From a virus: 64,000 nt of DNA. Below are positions 37,901-45,600 of this stretch, one piece after another. The stretch covers positions 18,426 to 82,425 of IMG/VR virus record IMGVR_UViG_3300021389_000010; one strand, written 5' to 3'. The notes beneath the pieces were generated by a model, which saw only the letters and a list, made by a program, of their open reading frames with translations, was not told the origin of the DNA and did no database searches. Within the stretch, counting starts at the first letter, position 1, and each line of letters starts with the position of its first letter. A program made the position numbers and the translations under genes.

Positions 37901-40021
37901 GATAAAAGAGTTTTTAAGGGGGATTTTATAGAAATCCCTGGCGGGGCTGTAATCAAGGTAGGCAATGTTATTTTCAATGACGATACAACTTATCCTTTTA
38001 AACTTTACGGAGAAGTACAGTCTGGGACATTTAATCCTACCACTGTCTACAGCATGGCCGTAACCAACCCAGGGTCTGTTGTTCAGTTTAGCCAGGGCGA
38101 CTCGTACTTTAGATTGCGCACACTGTTTTACGGAAGCGCACCACGAAAGGGTGATGTATGGAGAAACATGGCGCAAGCCTATTCTCAGAATGCGATTGTT
38201 GACTTTGTAGAAGACCCACGGGTGAGTGACTTTTATAAATCAAACTACACATCGTTAGGTAAACCTTTCCCATATCTCCCAACAGCGACCACCTTAAAAA
38301 GGTTTGGCTCTATTACTTATTCAGAGCCGTTTGCATTTGAGAACACACGACTTGGCTTATCTTCTTTTAATCTTACCGAGTTAAACTACAAAGACCTGTC
38401 ATACGATTACGGTTCCATAAAATCTTTAGTACCATACGATGAGTTCTTGTACGTAATACATGAGCGAAGAGCAGGTATAGTACCCGTAAGAAGAAACATA
38501 TTAACAGCGAACGATGGAGAATCTTTGACTGCTACTAATATGATACTCGGCCCGGTGAAATACTATGTCGGAGAATACGGGTGTAACAATAACCCGGAGT
38601 CCGTGTCGTGGTACAGAGGGTATGTGTTCTTTGTTGACGCTAAGGCGGGCAAGGTTGCTCGTATAAACTTCCAGAGTGGACTAGATCTAATCAGTGAGCA
38701 ACTGGTAGACAACTTCTTTAAAAACAAAATGTTCTCGGCTAACCCATCTGCTAAAAACAGAAAGTATATAGCAGGAGTAGACCGCGAAAACTATGAGTAC
38801 ATCATTAGTTCACCCGCTTTGTTCTCGAGCACCATTTCAATAGATGATTCGTGTAGTGGCACAACCGCAACTGGACTTGGTAAAACAAACGAGGACGGCA
38901 ATCTAATCAACGTGAGCGCTGTGTATGATGACTCACTAACCTTTGATTGGAATACATACGCTGTAAACTGGGAATGTGCTGAACAGGAATGGCAGGACGC
39001 AGGTAAAGGATTGTTGCTTATCGACACCTTGACTAACAACCCTATCGTAGGACTGTCTGAGGATCAATCTCCGAGCATTACTGGCGTGACTACAAGCATA
39101 CCTATATTAATTACCTCATCGGCTTACCAGGCGTATCATACAGGGAGATACGATCAGGTTACTGGTGTGGTAACTCCCGATAGTGCAGGTCAATCTTCTT
39201 TAACTATAAGCAATACATCAGAGACTCTTGCAGAGTTCACTATAGCCTATGATGTAAAGTCTGATTACTGGAGCACAAGATATTCTTATCAAGCAGAAAA
39301 TATAATAGGTCTTTCCGACAGGTTATACACCTTTAAAAACGGCGGTATATATGAGCATAATCCAGATGCTACCCGTAATACATTCTATGGTGTTGCAGGA
39401 GATAGTATTGTAGAGTGTATTTCTAACTTCAATCCATCTATGGTCAAGGTCTACGAAGCGGTAAGCCTTGAGGGTGACAATAAAGATTGGAGTGTAACAC
39501 TAACTAATGTTGACCAAACAAGCACGATTGCTACTTCTATATGGGAGGAGAAAGAAGGGTTTTACTACGCACCCTTACACCAGGACTCAACTAACAATGT
39601 GTCTTATACAGCAACAGCAAATATTAGTTCCATTAGCGGAACGTCTGAGGTCTTTGGCTTAGGGTCTGCGGCATCTATTGCTACAGATAAGATAACATTT
39701 AAGAACGCAATTAACAGTATAGGATTTCCGCTGGGTGTAACAACAGCATTATTTAAAGTTAGCGGGGCCAATCTGGTACCACTAAATCTATATGCCACAG
39801 CCCTTGATGGAGAGAAAGTATTACAGTGTAACGGAACCGTAAGTGGTGTTACTGCTAATGATGAGATTGTATTGATTGCTAATTCTGCTATTGAAGGTGA
39901 CTCTTTGCGAGACTATTACTTGAAGGGCAGGTTTGTAAACTCCACAACCTCAAAGCATGAGTTGTATGCTATAAACTTTATATACACTAAGTCCAATTTA
40001 CACAACCAGCAAGGGCAATAG
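34997..40021 (+). CDS. very large tail/stabilisation protein
   Basis: A 1,674-residue beta-rich protein. It opens with ASIDKLLPRSLNKDDDERLV and GEALVLKNSWGNT, a start seen in podovirus tail-hub/stabilisation proteins of the tubular-B or P22 gp10 type. Long stretches of beta-propeller or sandwich-like sequence follow, with several WxxxxY and SYDNQTG-like loops. It probably forms the tail hub with receptor-contacting domains. The domain borders cannot be set by eye. Confidence 0.6.
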   Translation: MASIDKLLPRSLNKDDDERLVTRVEMTDAQNIRVSIDADGEALVLKNSWGNTHRSASIENGSMPSGTNLTIGSVGDDSAAQVYYFVWNSNQNHTILRYDQNAKKTYLVYEDSVLNFTEDGFVYASIVEMSNRDILLYFNDGQTAPKKINATLAEQSISGAGGYPGTFSNGTTQQRRNYITVAKQPPLLPPTTVFNNNPDYPQNDIFEKNFQFAYQYEYYDGEETALSPYSELAISKSQLKDGFIDAGARNYWNEIKITVTNSELDVKNINIYARQGDKDSAFFLIESIPNVHGSGTQVRTFRNDSNYKGLSAIVQDNTYSNVPQRADSQAMSQGRLFYGGYTDGYPNTGTGGMTAVPNYYNKPNTFNIPIEKYDAFQNQFSVDFANIPSVISEDSSLLLSFSWQDGPVVIRNNEGNNKDYNFTSFAPGIRVYDNETGGTSQNLSKATELKALAGIRYLNDGNINQAAVDLDGGFLNSPPVVTFIAQKGTSDSTEKTIAIRKIVGGIKVVSSGVQVREIIKVKKGTTQAQVKALVRETIEGLYPIQFTPQNGEAGFSNLFTGGQTTFTDESAAFKGTGNAWIRRVDTGFPVPTKDYYGVTMNHVTFKVDKLVFGTRESQIINGDQVVSQFDVLERNIDGFTNDIDFTGRVQNLAGEWVQITNPQTQRKFFTVDRVGSSVNPGGCFLIDEDEMDGYRCFKSGSSHEFGLLFFDDKGRPAGVQPLDNEVFIEHTNNRSDENSLDGRADIVVRFDDTFTCPDWAERYSIVYAGQGSIVNKVQYSIGGAYIALNDADAGSFGSSQNIYLSLGTLQSRANSYDNQTGALINYGFAEGDRIRIVRYGDDLKETSTWKVAKTVTLIADPATNPLLDRSSKAAIQNTTGDFLVIEDNNTQEWNTTSILKGVSKWNNKCVIEIYRESGAFEETFYYEIGENLAVDNRRLPQTQRTGTLLSVKVESVSAGTPNTVVAEVDKRVFKGDFIEIPGGAVIKVGNVIFNDDTTYPFKLYGEVQSGTFNPTTVYSMAVTNPGSVVQFSQGDSYFRLRTLFYGSAPRKGDVWRNMAQAYSQNAIVDFVEDPRVSDFYKSNYTSLGKPFPYLPTATTLKRFGSITYSEPFAFENTRLGLSSFNLTELNYKDLSYDYGSIKSLVPYDEFLYVIHERRAGIVPVRRNILTANDGESLTATNMILGPVKYYVGEYGCNNNPESVSWYRGYVFFVDAKAGKVARINFQSGLDLISEQLVDNFFKNKMFSANPSAKNRKYIAGVDRENYEYIISSPALFSSTISIDDSCSGTTATGLGKTNEDGNLINVSAVYDDSLTFDWNTYAVNWECAEQEWQDAGKGLLLIDTLTNNPIVGLSEDQSPSITGVTTSIPILITSSAYQAYHTGRYDQVTGVVTPDSAGQSSLTISNTSETLAEFTIAYDVKSDYWSTRYSYQAENIIGLSDRLYTFKNGGIYEHNPDATRNTFYGVAGDSIVECISNFNPSMVKVYEAVSLEGDNKDWSVTLTNVDQTSTIATSIWEEKEGFYYAPLHQDSTNNVSYTATANISSISGTSEVFGLGSAASIATDKITFKNAINSIGFPLGVTTALFKVSGANLVPLNLYATALDGEKVLQCNGTVSGVTANDEIVLIANSAIEGDSLRDYYLKGRFVNSTTSKHELYAINFIYTKSNLHNQQGQ

Positions 40022-40030
40022 TATTATCAG

Positions 40031-40038
40031 TATTTTTG
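40031..40038 (+). promoter_or_regulatory. TATTTTTG box, 4 bases before ATG
   Basis: A TAnnTTTG box with 4 bases to ATG 40043, predicting a leaderless transcript for the internal virion protein genes. Confidence 0.5.
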
Positions 40039-40042
40039 TATT

Positions 40043-40996
40043 ATGAAAAAGATGAAAAATTATTTTGTAGGAGGCCTAATAAATGTAGCGGCAGGGCTCG
40101 GTACAGCAGCATACGGTGCGTATCAAGAGCGTCAAGCCAAAAAGAAAATGGCACAGGCAGACGAAGCAGCCACTGGCCCAATCAGATCACAAGCGGCACG
40201 CCAAAGAATTGCACGTCAAACAAGTGATGCTCAAGCGGGTGTGGATTCAGCATTACGCGCACAGGCTACAGCGGCAGACCGTTTAGCATCACAGGGTGGC
40301 GCTCGTGCTCTTCAGTCAGCAACACCTGGCTTAATGAGAGCAACAGAATTAGCCTCGAATCGTGCTATTAACAGCGTCCCTACGCTTGACGAAACATCTT
40401 TAACCGCAGGTCAAAACCAGCAGGCCCGTCTTAACTTAAACAGGCTTAGTCGTGCAGCAGATGCAGCAAGACAAACAACTATAGGTGGTGTATCAACTGC
40501 AATCCAAGGTGGGGCAGAAATTCTTGGCTCGGTTGCAAAAACTGGATTTAAAAAGAAGAAGCCAGAAGCATTGGAACTACCTGCTACTAATCCTGTTGCC
40601 CCGAAGACAGATGCTTTAACCGCTATGTCTAACGCTGCTCTGCAGGGAACACAGCAAGGGCTTATAGATTTTACTAAACAGACCAAGGCAGATAAAGCAG
40701 CATCTTTCAATATACTGGAGGATGAATCAAATGTTATCACCGATGAAATGGTTGATGAACTAGATGCTATCAGACCAATGGAAGAAGGTGGTATTCAGAA
40801 AACACCAGGAGAGTTCTCGCATGATGACAATCCTATAGATATCGTTCAAGAGGGAGCAAAAATCGGGGAGATGACTGGAGGAGAATACATATTTAACCCA
40901 GAGCAGGCTGAAGAAATGCGTAAACTTTCTAAGGCAGGAGATACCGAACTACACGAATTCGTTCGTAACTTACTAAACAAAGAACAATTTAAATAA
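40043..40996 (+). CDS. internal virion / ejection protein
   Basis: A 317-residue protein. A short hydrophobic N-terminus (YFVGGLINVAAGLGTAAYGA) is followed by Ala/Gln/Arg-rich helices and an acidic C-terminus with GGEYIFNPEQAEEMRKLSKA, a motif that I have seen near the ends of phage internal and tape-measure-like proteins. The hydrophobic N-terminus would suit membrane insertion during DNA ejection. It is the first of three coupled large internal proteins. Confidence 0.6.
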   Translation: MKKMKNYFVGGLINVAAGLGTAAYGAYQERQAKKKMAQADEAATGPIRSQAARQRIARQTSDAQAGVDSALRAQATAADRLASQGGARALQSATPGLMRATELASNRAINSVPTLDETSLTAGQNQQARLNLNRLSRAADAARQTTIGGVSTAIQGGAEILGSVAKTGFKKKKPEALELPATNPVAPKTDALTAMSNAALQGTQQGLIDFTKQTKADKAASFNILEDESNVITDEMVDELDAIRPMEEGGIQKTPGEFSHDDNPIDIVQEGAKIGEMTGGEYIFNPEQAEEMRKLSKAGDTELHEFVRNLLNKEQFK

Positions 40997-42693
40997 TGGC
41001 TGATACATCCACATTCATGGCGGTGGGCCAGGTACCACAAGTAGATTATGGTGCGGTGTACAGAAACGCCAAGGCCCGTCGCGAGTTAGAAGAAGAGAAG
41101 AAACTACAATACCTTAACCAGTTCCAACAGGAACGTGGTGCTTTCACTACGGGTATGCAGGATGAACTGCAAGCAGAGTGGGATGCTATTGAATCCGACC
41201 TGGATCAGGGAGATATGTCTCTTGAGGCAAAGGCCCGAAGACAGCGGCTGTATAATAACTACAAGCAACACGCTGCCGATGCTCTTGAATACGCAAACAC
41301 TGTTAATGATTTAGAGGCATCTATACTAGCAGACCCAAATGCATACAATGACCCTGCTGATTTAATGTCTCAATTAGAAGATGCACGTAATGTACAGGTG
41401 AGTGCTCAAAACATAGGTTTAGTAGCGGGTGAATTACCATCACTAAATGAGTTCCGAAGATTTTCTTTGCCAGAGATTGCTCCTAACGCAGCAGCAGGCA
41501 TGATACTGGAGAACTTGAAAACCTCTGGTGGTATCAATAACTTCTACGACATGAGTGGATCTGGAGAGATTGACCCAGATTCAGTAGCCTCCAGTGTTAC
41601 CGCATGGTTCAATAGTAATTCTCTGTCACAACAAGAAGAAGACCAGGCCATTGCATACGTACTCCACCAACTCGGTGGTTTAAACGGTTCTATGGATGAC
41701 CTTTCTAAAATTAGAAACCTATCAGATGAAGAGCGTGAAGGATACATAGGTCAGTACGCGCAGTATGTTACTGGTTCTTTGCAAAATATGTTGGCTGAAG
41801 ATATAACAACAGAGCGGGAGAAGCGTCAAGCGGAACTCTCTGACTACAGAACCAAATCAAGAATACAAGCAGAAGAATCGAGGGCAGCGTCGAACGCTTC
41901 TGGGTACAGTGGATTTGTTGTAGAGGCTGGTGATTTACAATACATGCCACCTATTACTCCAGACGCCAATGGAAATGTTTTAAAAACTAGTGACCCAGAA
42001 TTGGCTAACGCTAACATGGCAATTCACGCGAGTATAGAGGGCACACAACCTATGTACAGAGACGTGAATGGTAATCAAAATTATATCGAGAGCATTGGTA
42101 TAGACCAAGACGGGAAGATGATTGCTATTATTAGAACTAATCAGTCAGTAAAGAACAGGAGTAATAAAACTGAAACTCACGTTGCTAGAACAGTGGTAGA
42201 CGCATCTGAAATACCGTTGAATGGATTGAGTAACGCCAAGCAAGCAGATAAGATTCGTCAGACATACAACAATATGCTACCTATGTGGTCGGCAAACTTT
42301 GCGGGTCGTGAGCCACAGCAAAACTTCCAGGGAGATATAAATGTCCTTGGTGAAATGGAAGTCGAGACAAGCGAAACAGGCGTAATGCAAGGCCCTGCTG
42401 CTCCCAAGGGTGTCGGGACATCCGACCAAGGTACAATGGCAGGTCAGTTTGTACGTCCACAAGGTTCTACTGCAGAGCCTACAATTGAAATCACAGTAGA
42501 CGAGTGGAGTGACATGAGCAAGCCAGCACAGCGGAACTTCATCATGGATGAAGCAGTAAATCGTAACAGCGAGACAGTTGAACTCAATGGTCGTCAACGC
42601 AGAAAATGGGACACGATGACACCTACTGAGCGTAAAAACGAATTGGCTAAAGTTCGCAATGAATTAAGACTACAATTGAAAATTGATATTTAA
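40996..42693 (+). CDS. internal virion protein
   Basis: A 565-residue protein, helical and coiled-coil rich in the first 130 residues (NAKARRELEEEKKLQYLNQF). A middle beta domain (about 310-400) and a disordered Gly/Pro/Thr linker follow. It overlaps both neighbours by 1 base. The order of medium then very large proteins after the tail genes matches ejected internal core proteins of podoviruses. No catalytic motif seen. Confidence 0.55.
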   Translation: MADTSTFMAVGQVPQVDYGAVYRNAKARRELEEEKKLQYLNQFQQERGAFTTGMQDELQAEWDAIESDLDQGDMSLEAKARRQRLYNNYKQHAADALEYANTVNDLEASILADPNAYNDPADLMSQLEDARNVQVSAQNIGLVAGELPSLNEFRRFSLPEIAPNAAAGMILENLKTSGGINNFYDMSGSGEIDPDSVASSVTAWFNSNSLSQQEEDQAIAYVLHQLGGLNGSMDDLSKIRNLSDEEREGYIGQYAQYVTGSLQNMLAEDITTEREKRQAELSDYRTKSRIQAEESRAASNASGYSGFVVEAGDLQYMPPITPDANGNVLKTSDPELANANMAIHASIEGTQPMYRDVNGNQNYIESIGIDQDGKMIAIIRTNQSVKNRSNKTETHVARTVVDASEIPLNGLSNAKQADKIRQTYNNMLPMWSANFAGREPQQNFQGDINVLGEMEVETSETGVMQGPAAPKGVGTSDQGTMAGQFVRPQGSTAEPTIEITVDEWSDMSKPAQRNFIMDEAVNRNSETVELNGRQRRKWDTMTPTERKNELAKVRNELRLQLKIDI

Positions 42694-45600
42694 TGGAAGA
42701 CGAGCAGTTATTAGAAGCACTTGAGTCCGCGTACAATAGAGGGGTAACCCTTGAGCAGATGCAGGGTAAACTTAGCGATGACGCAATGGTTGTCGCACAA
42801 GATTTCTTTTCAAAAAAAAAAGATGGTACCGAAGATTCTCAGATCGCCAGTCCTTCGGTATCAGCATCAGAGCCTTCGGTAAACGGTACGGTATCTCTAT
42901 CTACTCGACTCGACTCTGATTCAAAGGCGGTTTCTTCTGGTTTGTTAGATGCTGTAAAGTCAGCACAGGAACGCGGTGTTACCCTTGAGCAAATGCAGGG
43001 TAAGTTGTCTGATGACGCGTACAATTTAGCCAGTCAATACTACAAAACCATAGAGTCTCAACGTCCTGTTAATCGCAAGATGAAAGACCACTGGTTAATC
43101 ATTGACGATAACCCAAGTGAGTTAGGTAGATTGTGGAATCGCGCTGTATCTGGTGGTATTCTTGCTAACGAAATACAAGAGGCAGAAATCACAGGGGTGA
43201 TGGACTACGAAAAGATAGCCTACCTCAACAACATAGTTCAAAGAGACGCACCAAAAGAAGAAGACTACCTATACGACACCGATAATCCTGTAGGTAGTTT
43301 TGTGCTTGATGTAATACGCACTATACCAGAGTCATTAATCTCTATGGCTACTGCGTATGAGACTGGTGTCAGAGGTGCAGCGGCAGGTGCTGGTGTAGGT
43401 GCAGGAGTAGGCTCTGTTATTCCCGGTGCAGGTACAGCGGCAGGTGCAACTACTGGTGCTATAGCAGGATACTTTGGTGGAACATCATTGGCTCTTGAGT
43501 ATGGTCATTCTATTATGGATGTACTTCGTGAGGAGGGCGTAGACGTCACTTCTCCAGATCAACTAAGGGAAGCATCACGTGACCAAAGAATAATGTCTAA
43601 GGCACGAGAGAAAGGCCTCAAGCGTGGTATCCCTATCGCGGTATTCGATGCTATATCGGGGGGTACTGCGGGTAAAGTAGGTAACGTACTCGTAAAATCT
43701 GTAGGTAAATCAGCGACAAACAGAGCCATGAAGGTGGCTGCGGCAGAAACCTTGGTTCAAGCAGGGCTTGGGGGTACTGGTGAGTTTGCGGGACAGGTAA
43801 TATCGGGTGAGGAAATCAGACCAAGAGACATAGCACTCGAGGCATTCGCTGAGTTAGGCCCAGCAGCACCCGTAATGGCCTACAATCTTGCAGGTCGCAT
43901 CGGTAAAACACCTGGTGAATTATCATACATAGACTGGGCAAAAGAACAGGATCAGAAGAAACTCTCTGTAGCCAATGAGATATCTTTTGTGGCTAACAAT
44001 GGGGAGATTGCATCTATAGATAATGAGATTCAAAAACTTAGAGAGTCTAAGAAGAAAGACCCAACCACAAAGAAAGCCGTAGACGCTAAACTACAGCGAC
44101 TAAAACAAGAAAAGTACAGCCTACTTAGAGAAACCTCTGAGAGAGTTATGAAACTAGAGGGGGTACAAGAAGAAATAGCAGACCAGTTAACGCGTGACCT
44201 TAATGCAGCAGCGGCAGTATTAAAGGAAGGTAATATTACTGCGGAAGAAAAGGCTGCTATCGAAGAAGAGATGGAGCAGTCAGCCAAAGAGTTAGACCAG
44301 TTGCTGTCGGGCCAAACAGAAGAGCAAACACAAGCGCAACCAGATGATAAAAAAGTTAAGCCCGAAGAAGTACCAGGTGCAGAGCAAGTCGGGGAAGAAC
44401 TTGGGGACGTACCCAAGTCGGAAACAAGCAGAGCGAAGGCTCAAATTAGTGGAATACTTCAAGCACGCCAAGAAGAAGTAGGTAGAAAATCAAGAAGTAA
44501 AAGTGTAGCCGACGCGCTGACTGATTTTAAATACAACAGAGACAGGAAGAAAGGAGTTTTCTTTAACCTGTTTGATAAGAACGACGCGGGTGCATTGCGA
44601 ACAATGCTGGAGGAAGGAAAATATAGCGACGGTAAAAGGATACCTATAAAAGAACAGCGGATACTAAGCAAACTTGTGTTAGCAAGTGAGGCCTACAGAC
44701 TTTTGAATCCAGACTCTAAAGATTTCAATGTAGGGTTTGGAAGAAAGGGTTTCTACGCAGCGGGTAAAGCGGCTGGCTTTAAAAAAGCAGATTTAAAAAA
44801 TGCTGCTGGTATAACCTCTGGTAGAGTAGGCACTAAAGACGCTCCTATTATAGTGTCTATACCATCCGCAGATGAATCCCTATCTCAGAGAGGTAAGGTA
44901 GATAGATATACAGCAGAAGGCACTGCGTATCATGAGGTTTACCACAAGATATTCTCAAAGTTTTTTAACGACAGACCTATTGACTTCAATCAGTTTAGGA
45001 AACTTGTGATTCGTAGGTTAAGCGAGAGCAATGTCAAGGAGTTAAATGCTTTTGCGGAGCGATACATGGAGCGTGAGGATGGAGAATCTGCTGGTGCTTA
45101 CAAGTCAGAGGAATTTATGGTTCAACTTGGTGGCTTACTCGGTAGTGAAAGAATTGTTTTTGAAGCATCTTTTCTCGAGGAACTCAAAGCGTTTTTAAAT
45201 GGTGTCGTAAGTAAGATAACAGGCAATCGTGTACAGATATTTGAAGAGGCTGGTCTGGCTAAAGATATTTCTGAGTACATGAAAGGAATGAGTAAGGCTG
45301 TACGTGCTGGTGCAGACATCAGTCAAGTACCTATGGCCGAATCCTTGCAGACAGAACGCTTTCAAAGAGAGCGACCAACGACTACGGAAAAAACAGAGAA
45401 GGACGAGTACGGGTTTGAAAAGCCTACGGGCGAGATGGATGTAGAGCCAAGTAAAAACGTGGCAGGTATACCAGATCCAGAGAACTACGACAAGACCTTT
45501 GATCCTCTAGAAAAACTAACCGGAATTCTAGGCCCTAAACTAAACGCATTAGCAAAGAAACTCGAGAAGGTTCTTGGTATAGACAGGCTTAGAGGAACAC